Assembly (NCBI RefSeq): GCF_016464385.1
Contig: NZ_JADMLH010000016.1
Span: 62,001 to 126,000, forward strand
Source: Nucisporomicrobium flavum
Lineage (GTDB): Bacteria; Actinomycetota; Actinomycetes; Mycobacteriales; Micromonosporaceae
Reading direction: 5' to 3'
Length of the DNA stretch: 64,000 nt
In this document: positions 39,991 to 48,106 of the stretch, one piece after another
Numbering within the stretch: the stretch's first letter is position 1
How the letters are laid out: each line of letters opens with the position of its first letter
Translations under genes and position numbers: made by a program
Notes under the pieces: generated by a model
The model's input: only the letters and a program-made list of their open reading frames with translations
Told to the model about the DNA's origin: nothing
Databases searched by the model: none

Positions 39991-41115
39991 ATGTTTCTGG
40001 CTCTGCGCGAGCTTCGCTTCGCGCGCTGGCGGTTCACGCTCATGGGGAGCGTCGTCGCCCTCATCGCGGTCCTGGTGGTGCTGCTGTCCGGGCTCTCCTC
40101 GGGTCTGGTCAACGACGGTGTCTCCGGACTCCGGCGGCTACCCGTGACCGCCTTCGCCTTCAACCACGACACCAAGCTGGACTCGGCGTTCTCCCGCAGC
40201 GTGGTGGACGGCGAGCAGCTCGATCGGTGGCGCCGGCAGCCGGGCGTACGCGATGCCACGCTCTTCGGCAACCTCCTGGTCAACGCCCGCAGCAGCCGCG
40301 GCGTACCCATCGATCTGGCCATGTTCGGGGTCGAACCGGGGTCCTTCCTGTCGCCCCCGGTCGCCGAAGGCGCCACACTCGGCGCCCCGGACGGCATCGT
40401 GGTGTCCCGGACCGCCCTCGCGGCCGGCCTGCGGGTCGGCGACACAGTCGTCATCGACCGGATCGGCACCCGCTTCACAGTGATCGGCGCGACGGATGAC
40501 CAGCGCACGTACGGCCACGTCGACGTCGCCTACGTGCCCCTGGCGGCGTGGCAGCGTCTGCACCAGGGCGTCGGCCCCGGCGAGGAACTGCGCGCCTCGG
40601 CCGCCACCGAAGCCACCGCGATCGCCCTCCGGGCGGACGGGGACCTCGACCTCGCCGCCGGGGACGCCGCGGCCGGCACGACCAGCTACGACAAGGCAGA
40701 GGCGTACGGGGCTTCGCCCGGTTACACCGCGGAGACATCGACACTGCGCCTCATCCAGGCCTTCCTGTACGCCATCTCCGCGCTGGTCGTCGGCGCGTTC
40801 TTCACCGTCTGGACCATCAACCGCCGGCACGAGCTGGCGGTGCTGCGAGCGATGGGCGCCGCGCGGTCGTACCTGCTGCGCGACGGTTTGGTGCAGGCGC
40901 TGGTGGTGCTCGGCGCCTCGATCGGCGCCGGCATCGCCGTGGGAGTCGGGCTCGGCGGGCTGATCAGCGGCAGCGCGGTCCCGTTCGCCATCGAGGCGCC
41001 CGCGGTCCTGATCGCGGGCGTCCTGCTGGTGCTGCTCGGAATCGCCGGCGCGGCCGTCGCCATCGTCCGCATCGCGGCCGTCGACCCCCTGACCGCCCTG
41101 GGAGCGCAGCGATGA
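39991..41115 (+). CDS. ABC transporter permease (FtsX/MacB family)
   Basis: A 374-residue membrane protein with an N-terminal helix (residues about 14-38), a large extracytoplasmic domain, and three C-terminal helices (from TLRLIQAFLYAISALVVGAF onward), the FtsX/LolC/MacB arrangement. This class moves lipids, peptides or drugs from the outer leaflet. The ATG at 39991 has AGGAGG four bases upstream. Its TGA overlaps the ATPase ATG. It is co-transcribed with the ATPase and TetR genes behind a palindromic operator. Confidence 0.92.
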   Translation: MFLALRELRFARWRFTLMGSVVALIAVLVVLLSGLSSGLVNDGVSGLRRLPVTAFAFNHDTKLDSAFSRSVVDGEQLDRWRRQPGVRDATLFGNLLVNARSSRGVPIDLAMFGVEPGSFLSPPVAEGATLGAPDGIVVSRTALAAGLRVGDTVVIDRIGTRFTVIGATDDQRTYGHVDVAYVPLAAWQRLHQGVGPGEELRASAATEATAIALRADGDLDLAAGDAAAGTTSYDKAEAYGASPGYTAETSTLRLIQAFLYAISALVVGAFFTVWTINRRHELAVLRAMGAARSYLLRDGLVQALVVLGASIGAGIAVGVGLGGLISGSAVPFAIEAPAVLIAGVLLVLLGIAGAAVAIVRIAAVDPLTALGAQR

Positions 41116-41789
41116 AGAACCGTACCGGGTTGACGCTGTCCGGCGTGACCGTCCGCCTGGGCGACGGCGACGCGACGGTCACCGCGCTGGACGAGGTGGA
41201 TCTGACGGTCGCCCCGGGCGAACTGGTGGCCGTGGTCGGGCCGTCCGGCGCCGGCAAGTCGAGCCTGCTCGCGGTGGCCGGCGCGCTGACCGTCCCGGAG
41301 CAGGGAACGGTCACCGTCGACGGCCACGACGTCGTCGGCATGACGGTCAAGCAGCGCGCGGCGTACCGGCGCGACCACATCGGCTTCGTGTTTCAGAGCG
41401 GCAACCTCATCCCGGCACTGACCGCACTGGAGCAGCTGCGGCTCGTCGCCAAGCTGAGCCCTCGCCGCGCCGACGGCCGCGGCCCCGCCGACCTGCTCGC
41501 GGAAGTGGGCATGACGCACAAGGCCGACCGCCGCCCCCATCAGCTCTCCGGCGGCGAACGCCAACGCGTCGGCATCGCCCGCGCGCTGATGGGACAACCG
41601 TCGCTGCTGCTGGTCGACGAACCGACCGCCGCGCTCGACCGCGCGCGCAGCCACGACGTGGTGCGGCTGATCGCCGAACAGACGAAGGGTACGCAGGTCG
41701 CTACCGTTATGGTGACCCACGACCACGACGTGCTGGAACATTGCGATCGAGTGGTCGAGATGATCGACGGCCGGCTGTCCACCGGCTGA
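41112..41789 (+). CDS. ABC transporter ATP-binding protein (MacB/LolD type)
   Basis: A 225-residue ATPase that drives the preceding permease. Walker A is GPSGAGKSS, the Q-loop FVFQSGNLIPALT, the signature LSGGERQRVGIARAL, Walker B LLLVDEPTAALD and the H-loop VMVTHDHDV. Size and the lack of extra domains match LolD/MacB partners of FtsX-type permeases. The ATG overlaps the permease stop as ATGA. Confidence 0.95.
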   Translation: MKNRTGLTLSGVTVRLGDGDATVTALDEVDLTVAPGELVAVVGPSGAGKSSLLAVAGALTVPEQGTVTVDGHDVVGMTVKQRAAYRRDHIGFVFQSGNLIPALTALEQLRLVAKLSPRRADGRGPADLLAEVGMTHKADRRPHQLSGGERQRVGIARALMGQPSLLLVDEPTAALDRARSHDVVRLIAEQTKGTQVATVMVTHDHDVLEHCDRVVEMIDGRLSTG

Positions 41790-41811
41790 GCGAAGCAAGG
41801 GGGGAGGGCTT

Positions 41812-42402
41812 GTGCCGCGCATCGACGCACCGACGATTGCGGAGCACCGCGCCCAGCGCCGCCGGGCCCTCCTCGACGCCGCCCGCGCCCTGCTGGTCGA
41901 CAACCCCCACGGGGCGCCGAGCCTCGCGGCCGTGGCCACCCGGGCCGGGCTGCCGCGCTCCTCGGTGTACGAGTACTTCCCCTCCAGCAAGGACATGCTC
42001 CTCGAACTGGTCCAGGAAGTCCTGCCGAACTGGTCCCGCCGCGTCAACGCCGCGATGGACGCCGCCGGCACCCCGGGCGAGAAAGTCCTGGCGTACGCCA
42101 CGGCCAACCTGCGCCTGGTCGCGGAGGGCGAGCACGCCCTGGCCACCGCGCTGATCCAGTCGGTGCCGGGCGACCAGGTCGACGCCAGCACCCAGCTCAT
42201 GCACGACCAGATGAGCCGTCCGCTGCACGCGGCCATCGAGCAGCTGGGCGTACCGGACCCCGCGGTGACCGCCCGCCTGATCAGCGCGATCGTCTATACC
42301 GCGAGCCGCATGATCGAGGACGGCGCGGACACGGCCGCGACCGACGCACGGGTCCGCGAGCTCCTGACCCCGTTCCTCCGCACCGCCGGCCACGCGCAAT
42401 GA
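41812..42402 (+). CDS. TetR-family regulator of the ABC operon
   Basis: A 196-residue repressor with an N-terminal HTH (RALLDAARALLVDN through SLAAVATRAGLPRSSVYEYF) and a ligand-binding helical domain. The GTG start is 22 bases after the ATPase stop, and the palindrome before the permease gene suits a TetR dimer. It probably de-represses the exporter when bound to the exported compound. The sequence directly after its stop is a vapC relic. Confidence 0.92.
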   Translation: MPRIDAPTIAEHRAQRRRALLDAARALLVDNPHGAPSLAAVATRAGLPRSSVYEYFPSSKDMLLELVQEVLPNWSRRVNAAMDAAGTPGEKVLAYATANLRLVAEGEHALATALIQSVPGDQVDASTQLMHDQMSRPLHAAIEQLGVPDPAVTARLISAIVYTASRMIEDGADTAATDARVRELLTPFLRTAGHAQ

Positions 42403-42534
42403 TCCGCTCGCATGGCTGCAGCAGGCGCCCACCACCGGCCTCTGCACGACCTCGCCGCAGCCGCCGCGTACGCGCAACACCAAGGACTTCGTAGACACCG
42501 GAATATCGCTCATCGACCCCGTGGCAGGCGACGT
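42401..42534 (+). pseudogene. vapC (PIN toxin) relic
   Basis: A shrunken copy of the PIN gene found at 43649-44074. Three blocks remain in order: LAWLQQAPTTGLCT (like residues 22-35 of the intact protein), a DLAAAAAYA block in another frame (like 78-86), and RNTKDFVDTGISLIDP (120-135). Two internal deletions remove about two thirds of the gene including three of four catalytic acids. The start is missing and merges into the TetR stop. Confidence 0.75.
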
Positions 42535-42592
42535 CCACCCAAGCGCGCGGCCCCGTGTCGTCACCCTGTCGGACTTGCCGCCGTGCGCGCTA

Positions 42593-42629
42593 TGTTGGTG
42601 ATGTATCAGCGTCTTGTACATCACCAACA
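42593..42629. promoter_or_regulatory. Operator palindrome of the first vapBC pair
   Basis: A perfect 13-base inverted repeat, TGTTGGTGATGTA (42593-42605) and TACATCACCAACA (42617-42629), with an 11-base spacer, ends one base before the GGAGG of the antitoxin gene. VapBC complexes repress their own promoters through such repeats. Confidence 0.7.
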
Positions 42630-42639
42630 AGGAGGTCTC

Positions 42640-42861
42640 GTGGCTGTCACCCAGATTGATCTCGACGATGACGCGCTGGCTGAGGCGATGCGGCTCTCCG
42701 GCGCGCGCAGCAAGAAGGAGACGGTGAACCTCGCCCTACGGGAGTACGCCGCTCGCCATCGCCGGATCGCAGCGCTGGATCACTATGCCGCCGTGGCCCA
42801 GCATTGGGACTACGAGGGATGGCAGGACCTGCACAACGCCGGCAAGACACCCGCTGCATGA
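42640..42861 (+). CDS. vapB: VapB-type antitoxin
   Basis: A 73-residue antitoxin with a DNA-binding N-terminal region of the VapB/MazE-like type (TQIDLDDDALAEAMRLSG, KKETVNLALREYAARH) and a C-terminal toxin-wrapping tail ending in HWDYEGWQDLHNAGKTPAA. The GTG at 42640 is preceded by GGAGG and was preferred to upstream ATGs, which would place the operator palindrome inside the gene. The stop overlaps the toxin ATG as ATGA. Confidence 0.9.
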   Translation: MAVTQIDLDDDALAEAMRLSGARSKKETVNLALREYAARHRRIAALDHYAAVAQHWDYEGWQDLHNAGKTPAA

Positions 42862-43271
42862 TCCGCTATCTCGTCGACTCATCGGCACTGTGGCGGCTGC
42901 TGCGTGATCCAGACGTACGGACTGGCTGGGCTGATGTCATCTCCGATCACGCGATCGGGTCATGCCAGCCCCAACGCACCGAGTTTCGCCGTTCGGCCCG
43001 CAACCTTGACGAGTACGAACAGATGACCGCCATGTTCGTCGACCTCTATCCCGACGTCTCGGTACCGAAGTCGGCGTGGCAATGGGTGGAGTCCGCCCAA
43101 TACCGCCTGATGCGTTCGGGCGCACATCGGGCGCTGTCGTGCGTGGACCTGCTGATCTGTGCCTGCGCCGCGGTCCGGGGGCTCGTGATCCTGCACGACG
43201 ACAACGACTTCGCCGCGGCCGCGCGGCACCTGCCCGACCTGGCCGAACGACGAGTTCACTCGCTTCCCTGA
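42858..43271 (+). CDS. vapC: VapC-type PIN ribonuclease toxin
   Basis: A 137-residue PIN-domain endoribonuclease. The acidic quartet is present: D7 (YLVDSSALW), E42 (QRTEFRRSA), D97 (LSCVDLLICA), D115/D117 (LHDDNDFAA). VapC toxins cleave tRNA or rRNA when released from VapB. The ATG overlaps the antitoxin stop. An intact acidic site means the toxin is probably active. Confidence 0.92.
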   Translation: MIRYLVDSSALWRLLRDPDVRTGWADVISDHAIGSCQPQRTEFRRSARNLDEYEQMTAMFVDLYPDVSVPKSAWQWVESAQYRLMRSGAHRALSCVDLLICACAAVRGLVILHDDNDFAAAARHLPDLAERRVHSLP

Positions 43272-43356
43272 CCGGTCGGTGAGACTCAGGGACGCACAGC
43301 CCGGAACCCGCCTGATCGGCTCAGGCGCAATGATTTGGGGGCTTTGGACGGCGCCC

Positions 43357-43374
43357 ATGCTAGCATTGCTATCA
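43357..43374. promoter_or_regulatory. FitA-like operator of the second pair
   Basis: ATGCTAGCAT (43357-43366) is a perfect palindrome, followed at once by TGCTATCA (43367-43374), a word identical to the half-site reported for Neisseria FitAB. The site lies 26 bases before the antitoxin ATG. Confidence 0.5.
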
Positions 43375-43400
43375 ATTCTGAGCAGCGAGGAGATGAGGCA

Positions 43401-43649
43401 ATGGCGGCCCTCAGCATCCGAGACTTGGACGACTCAGTCAAAGAGAAGCTGCGTCTCCGGGCTGCCCGGCACGGACGCTCCATGGAAGCCGAGATCCGCC
43501 TGATCCTCACCGCGGCCGCCACGGAGGAGGAGCAGCCGCGAAGGGACCTCTTCGGTGCGCTCACCGAACGGTTCGCGCAGCTCGGCGGAGTCGACCTCGA
43601 CGTGCCGGCCCGCACCACCGCACCCCGCGCGGCAGACTTCGACGACTGA
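43401..43649 (+). CDS. FitA-like ribbon-helix-helix antitoxin
   Basis: An 82-residue antitoxin whose N-terminus forms an RHH domain (ALSIRDLDDSVKEKLRLRAA, RHGRSMEAEIRLILTAAA), the FitA/plasmid stability protein pattern. The C-terminal 35 residues (from RRDLFGALTERFAQL) are the likely toxin-binding part. The ATG at 43401 follows GAGATGAGG. It shares one base with the toxin start (TGATG). Confidence 0.9.
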   Translation: MAALSIRDLDDSVKEKLRLRAARHGRSMEAEIRLILTAAATEEEQPRRDLFGALTERFAQLGGVDLDVPARTTAPRAADFDD

Positions 43650-44074
43650 TGATTGTCCTGGACACCAACGTCGTGGCCGAACTCATGCGCGCCGCCCCTG
43701 CGCCTGATGTGCTCGCATGGCTGCAGCAGGCGTCCAGCACGGGCCTCTACACGACGTCGGTCACTGTGGCCGAGATCCGCTACGGCATCGCACGGCTGCC
43801 GGACGGCCGCCGTAAGCGCGAGCTGCACCAGGCAGCCAACGAAATCTTCGCAGCCTTCCCCCGGCAGGTTCTGCCCTTCGACCTCGCCGCGGCCACTGCG
43901 TACGCAGACGTGGTGGCCGGCCGCGAGAGAGGGGGCAACCCGATGAGTGGGTTCGACGGCCAGATCGCCGCCATTTGCCGCTCCCGGGCCGCGACTCTGG
44001 CCACGCGCAACACCAAGGACTTCGTTGACACCGGGATATCGCTCATCGACCCGTGGCAGGCGACGCCGGCCTGA
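43649..44074 (+). CDS. FitB/VapC-like PIN toxin
   Basis: A 141-residue PIN ribonuclease. D5 (VLDTNVVAEL), E42 (VAEIRYGIARL), D103 (SGFDGQIAAI) and D124 (RNTKDFVDTG) form the active site. The sequence is closest to FitB-type toxins, matching its RHH partner. A partial duplicate of this gene is preserved as a relic at 42401-42534, so the locus has been copied and partly deleted. Confidence 0.93.
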   Translation: MIVLDTNVVAELMRAAPAPDVLAWLQQASSTGLYTTSVTVAEIRYGIARLPDGRRKRELHQAANEIFAAFPRQVLPFDLAAATAYADVVAGRERGGNPMSGFDGQIAAICRSRAATLATRNTKDFVDTGISLIDPWQATPA

Positions 44075-44439
44075 GACGTCCGCGTGCCCGCGGCGGAATC
44101 CGCCATGTGCGTCTGGTGGACGGACCGCATCTGCGGTCCGGACATTGATGACCGCGGGTGTTAACTTGTCGCAGGTGGAGCCCTATCGCTGGCGGTTGAC
44201 GTGACCGGTCGGCCGCGGGCGCACGGCGGCGGTGGCGACGACGGCATTCCACCCGGTGGCCACCGCCGCGACGCGGGTGGTGGCGGGCCGCGGGGGAGGC
44301 CTGTGAGTGTCGCGCAGGCTCAGGCGGCCGTCGCCTTGTCGGCGCAGGCGGGACGAGCGAACCCCGCTGGTGGTTCACCGGGTCCCGCCCGCTCGCATCG
44401 AGGTGACTCCCAGCCGATGTCCCAGGCCATCGACCCTGA

Positions 44440-44946
44440 AGAGGCCAGGGTCATGGACATATACCAGAGGCTTGGCGACCAGCCGCCCGAGATCGACATC
44501 GCGACGAACGACGCCGCGTACGGCAGCCACGGCGCCCATACCGAGGACCGGCACGGGTTGTCGGTGCCGCTGCAACGCGATCCCGATCCGGAAGTGGCAA
44601 CCGTACGGTCGAGGGCCGCATCTATGGCGACGCGCCGTGGCCGAACGCGCAGAACTGGTCGTACCGGTGGACCGACCCGGGGACGATGAATCGCACGGTC
44701 AATGCGTACCTGCGCGACAATTGGGAGGAAATCCGCAGCGATCTGGCACTCAACGGCGAACACGAGGGAAAGATCGCGGCGCGGAATGCGGTGGGGCAGG
44801 GCTACTACAACCCTGGGATGTACGGTGCCGGGCCGCGTTCGTCGACCTTCGGCGTCACCAGTATGGCCAAGATACGCATCAAGGTCGTGCCAGGCTCGGA
44901 TCCGCCGATACCCTTCATCGTCACGACCTTTCCGTCCGGAACCTGA
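44440..44946 (+). pseudogene. Frameshifted RNase A-like toxin domain
   Basis: The coding pattern changes frame near 44590. The first frame gives EDRHGLSVPLQRDPDP; the second resumes with NRTVEGRIYGDAPW, NWSYRWTDPGTMNRTVNAYL, GEHEGKIAARNAVGQGYYNP and ends VPGSDPPIPFIVTTFPSG at 44946. An insertion of about eight bases (GAAGTGGC) accounts for the break. The layout (conserved His, Trp-rich centre, final V-T-x-F-P) resembles the bacterial RNase A-like C-terminal toxins of polymorphic systems. No delivery domains are found upstream. Assignment to the family is tentative; the frameshift itself is clear. Confidence 0.6.
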
Positions 44947-44957
44947 AGGTGGCTGAC

Positions 44958-45308
44958 GTGTCCGAGCTTCCCGAGTCTCTTCGCGCGCGTATGCGGGAGC
45001 AGAACGCGGAACCCGCGATCGACGTCGTGCGGAACTTCTTGGGCTTCAAGGTCGCCGACGCGGAGGACCTCGACGAGATCCGGGCCGATCTGCGGCAGAC
45101 GGCCCAGGCGAGCACGCGCAAGTTGCGGCGAGAGCTGGCAGCGTTCGAGGCGGTGCTGGCCGATCCCCCCGCGGCGCCGGGCGCGCTGGCGCGAATGGTT
45201 GCGTGGGAGGGCAACTGGGTCCTGGAGGATTCGTCGGACGCGGGAGCCGCCAGGTTCCTGGCGCAGCTGGCCCAGATGTTGCGGGAAGTCCTCGACGAGG
45301 CCGGCTGA
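44958..45308 (+). CDS. Probable immunity protein for the adjacent toxin
   Basis: A 116-residue acidic, helical protein (RARMREQNAEPAIDVVRNFL, LRRELAAFEAVLADPP, GNWVLEDSSDAGAARFLAQL) with no signal peptide or known catalytic motif. It starts 11 bases after the toxin stop, the usual spacing of immunity genes; AAGG precedes the GTG at 44958 (a GTG at 44949 is an alternative). The frame is intact although the toxin is broken. The function is inferred from position only. Confidence 0.6.
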   Translation: MSELPESLRARMREQNAEPAIDVVRNFLGFKVADAEDLDEIRADLRQTAQASTRKLRRELAAFEAVLADPPAAPGALARMVAWEGNWVLEDSSDAGAARFLAQLAQMLREVLDEAG

Positions 45309-45367
45309 CGAAGTTTCGGTCCGGACGCAGGCTTCCGGCGCGCTGCAGCACAGCGGTACTTCACAGG

Positions 45368-45451
45368 TGCGGAAGACGGGACTCGAACCCGCACACCCTC
45401 TCGGATACGGGCACCTAAAACCCGGGCGTCTACCTATTCCGCCACTTCCGC
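45368..45451 (-). tRNA. tRNA-Leu (anticodon TAG)
   Basis: The reverse strand folds as a class II tRNA: acceptor GCGGAAG/CTTCCGC, anticodon stem CGGGT/GCCCG with loop TTTAGGT giving anticodon TAG, a long variable arm, and the T arm with GGTTCGAGTCCC. CCA is not encoded. It reads CUA leucine codons, which are rare in this genome. It bounds the toxin island. Confidence 0.95.
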
Positions 45452-45761
45452 TCGAGGCCCCATGGGCGATCGCTGGGTGCATTCTAAACGCTGAGCCCTC
45501 GATCGGCGCCGCCGATGGTCAGTTCGCCGCGGGGACCGCCGCGCCCGGCCCGGCCCCGCGCTCGGCATAGCCGCCGCCGCGCAACGCATGGCCCCCGCGC
45601 GGCACGGGCCGACGCCCGGCCTGGTGGCCGCGCACAGCACGGGCCGACGCCCGGCCCGGCGGCCGCGCCCGGCCCGGCGGCCGCGCACAGCACGGCGGCC
45701 GCCTCGCGGATCCAGGCCGCGTGACGGCCGCCGTGGGTCGACGGTCCGGCGGGGGGTGTGC
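45452..45761. repeat. GC-rich spacer with short repeats
   Basis: Between tRNA-Leu and the chemoreceptor gene. Two similar copies of about 35 bases built around CACGGGCCGACGCCCGGCC (near 45606 and 45640) are followed by partial copies of GCGGCCGCGC to about 45690. No gene, terminator with a T run, or other signal was found. Confidence 0.55.
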
Positions 45762-47507
45762 TCAGTAGCGGAACATTGCCAGACTCTTCTGCAGGTCGTG
45801 GGCCACGCGGGCGAGTTCGTCGGCCGCGCCGGCCGTGTTGGCGGCCGCGTTGGTGGTTTCCGCTGCCGCTTCCGCGACCTCTGCCACGTTGGCCGCGATC
45901 TCGGTGGAGCCGCCGGCCACCTCGCCCACGTTGCGGGTCATCTCGTTGGTCGTGGCGGTCTGCTCTTCGACCGCCGCGGCGATGGCCGTCTGGGTGGCGT
46001 TGATCTGGTCGATGACCGCGCCGATCTCGGCGATGGCTGAGACGGCGGCCGCGGAGTCGTTCTGGATGGCGCCGACACGCGTACGGATGTCCTCGGTGGC
46101 CCGCGCCGTCTCCTGAGCGAGTTCCTTGACCTCGCCGGCGACGACGGCGAAGCCCTTGCCCGCGTCGCCCGCGCGGGCCGCCTCGATGGTGGCGTTGAGG
46201 GCGAGCAGGTTGGTCTGCTCGGCGATGCCCGTGATGATCTTGATGACCGAGACGATCTCCGCGGACGAGGTGCCGAGCTGCTGGAGGATGTCGCCGGCCT
46301 CGCTGGAGATGCGGACCGCCTGGGCCGCCACGTCCGCGGCGCTGGAGGTGCTGCGGGCGATCTCGCTGATGGAGGCGCCGATCTCCTCCGCGCCGGCGGA
46401 GACCGTGGTGATGTTCTGGCTGATCTCCTCGGAGGCCGTGGTGACCGCCTGGGCGCGACCGGCGGAGCGGGCCGCCGAGTCGTTCATCTGGCTGGCGACC
46501 GCGGTGAGTTCCTCGGAGCTGGAGGCCAGCGTGGTGACGTTCTCGCCGATGTCGCGCATGGCGGCGGTCAGCCGGTCCAGGGCGGTGTTGAGCGCTTCGC
46601 CCATGCGGCCGACCTCGTCGCGTCCCTTGACGTCGAGGCGCTGGTCGAGGCGGCCCTCGGCGAGGCCTTCGAGGACCTTGACGGTCTGGCCGAGCGGGCG
46701 GGCGATGGCGCGGCTGACGACGAGGGCGATGACGGTGGCGAAGACGACCGCGCCGGCGATGAGCGCGATGGTGATGACCTGCGCGACGTCGGCGTTGGAG
46801 CGTGCTTCGGACATCTGGCGCTGGGCCGCCCGGTCCTCGATCCCGGCGAGGTTGTTCAGCGCGACCGTGATCTTGCTGGTCAGCGGGTCGATGAAGTTGT
46901 TCTTGGCACCGAGGTACGCGCTCATGCTGTTCTGCTGGGCGGCCGGGACGAGCTGCTGGTCGCGGACCTTGCGGTACTCGGCGAGGCCCGCCGTGAACGC
47001 GTTGCGGTCGTTGGTGGTGCCGGCAGTGGCGTGCCCGGTGTAGGCCTTCCAGTTGTCGTCGATGTCCCGGTCCAGGCGGCTGATCGCCATCTGGACGTTG
47101 CTGACGTCGGCCAGGGGGGAGCGGAGGATGAGGTCCTTGGTCAGCGACGTGGCTTCCTGGACGTCCGCGCGGACCTCGCCGATGAGGTCGATGGCCTGGG
47201 TGTTGCCCTCGTACATCCGCTCGAGGCGGTTGTTGGCCGAGTTCAGCTCGAGCAGGCCGAACGCGCCGACGGCGATGACCAGCAGGCTGAGCACGCCGAA
47301 GCTCGCGATCAGCTTGTGCGACACCTTGAGGTTGCGCCACAGGCGTGGACCACGCCGGCCGGCCCGCCTGCCGGGCGCGGCGGCGTGCCCGGGCGCTCGG
47401 CGGCCACGGCGCGGCGTCGACACTGCGGCGCCGCGGGTCGAGTCGCTACCGCGGCGGGGCTTGCCACCCAGGCGCAGGCGGCGGGTCGGCTTGGCGGCTG
47501 TCGGCAT
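45762..47507 (-). CDS. Methyl-accepting chemotaxis protein
   Basis: A 581-residue chemoreceptor. A basic Arg-rich N-terminal tail (1-60) precedes TM1 (about 65-87), a periplasmic four-helix-bundle sensor, TM2 (about 240-262), a HAMP domain (ending [15 protein letters not shown]) and a cytoplasmic signalling hairpin whose tip is [20 protein letters not shown]. It lacks a C-terminal CheR-binding pentapeptide. Chemoreceptors are unusual in actinomycetes outside zoospore-forming genera, supporting an Actinoplanes-like host. The ligand is unknown. It is monocistronic here. Confidence 0.95.
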   Translation of the reverse strand: MPTAAKPTRRLRLGGKPRRGSDSTRGAAVSTPRRGRRAPGHAAAPGRRAGRRGPRLWRNLKVSHKLIASFGVLSLLVIAVGAFGLLELNSANNRLERMYEGNTQAIDLIGEVRADVQEATSLTKDLILRSPLADVSNVQMAISRLDRDIDDNWKAYTGHATAGTTNDRNAFTAGLAEYRKVRDQQLVPAAQQNSMSAYLGAKNNFIDPLTSKITVALNNLAGIEDRAAQRQMSEARSNADVAQVITIALIAGAVVFATVIALVVSRAIARPLGQTVKVLEGLAEGRLDQRLDVKGRDEVGRMGEALNTALDRLTAAMRDIGENVTTLASSSEELTAVASQMNDSAARSAGRAQAVTTASEEISQNITTVSAGAEEIGASISEIARSTSSAADVAAQAVRISSEAGDILQQLGTSSAEIVSVIKIITGIAEQTNLLALNATIEAARAGDAGKGFAVVAGEVKELAQETARATEDIRTRVGAIQNDSAAAVSAIAEIGAVIDQINATQTAIAAAVEEQTATTNEMTRNVGEVAGGSTEIAANVAEVAEAAAETTNAAANTAGAADELARVAHDLQKSLAMFRY

Positions 47508-47635
47508 CGGCGCTCTCCACGGAAATGGTCTGTAGGGCTCGTCCCCGGCCTTGAAGAAAGGGTCGTGGACAAGCCCCGTCGCGTACCGTTTTTATCGGCA
47601 CCCGACCTCAGGATCCGCGAAGTTCGCCCGGAAAG

Positions 47636-48106
47636 TCAGTCGATAGCGAGATCCCGTCGCAGCTTTGCCACATGACCCGTCGCCTTGACGTTGTAAAGGG
47701 CGCGTTCGACGACGCCGTTCTCGTCGATCACGAAGGTCGAGCGGATCACGCCGGTCACTGTCTTGCCGTACATCTGCTTCTCGCCGTACGCGCCGTAGGC
47801 GCTGAGCACTGCCTTGTCCTGATCGCTGACCAGAGGGAACGTGATGGCGTCGCGGTCGCGGAACTTCGCCAGCTTGGCGGGGACGTCGGGGGAGATGCCG
47901 ACGACCTGGTAGCCGGCGGCCTGCAGGGAGGCCAGGGAGTCGCGGAAGTCGCAGGCCTGCGTGGTGCAGCCGGGGGTCATGGCGGCGGGGTACGCGTACA
48001 GCACCACCTTGCGGCCGCGCAGGTCCTTGAGGCTCAGCGTGTCGCCGCTGTCGGTGGGCAGGGTGAAGTCGGGGGCCGGGTCGCCCGGCGAGAGCCGCTC
48101 AGTCAT
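47636..48106 (-). CDS. bcp: Thiol peroxidase, Bcp/PrxQ type
   Basis: A 156-residue peroxiredoxin that reduces peroxides with thioredoxin. The peroxidatic Cys47 is in YPAAMTPGCTTQ and the resolving Cys52 five residues later, the atypical two-cysteine arrangement. The ATG at 48106 overlaps the stop of the membrane protein gene as ATGA, making it the last gene of an envelope thiol-redox operon. Confidence 0.95.
   Translation of the reverse strand: MTERLSPGDPAPDFTLPTDSGDTLSLKDLRGRKVVLYAYPAAMTPGCTTQACDFRDSLASLQAAGYQVVGISPDVPAKLAKFRDRDAITFPLVSDQDKAVLSAYGAYGEKQMYGKTVTGVIRSTFVIDENGVVERALYNVKATGHVAKLRRDLAID

Noticed and set aside
44075-44440. Coding sequence upstream of the broken toxin
   Set aside because: Open frames exist but encode Gly/Arg/Ala-rich sequence without motifs, and no start signal was convincing; it may hold remnants of the toxin's N-terminal part, but this cannot be shown.
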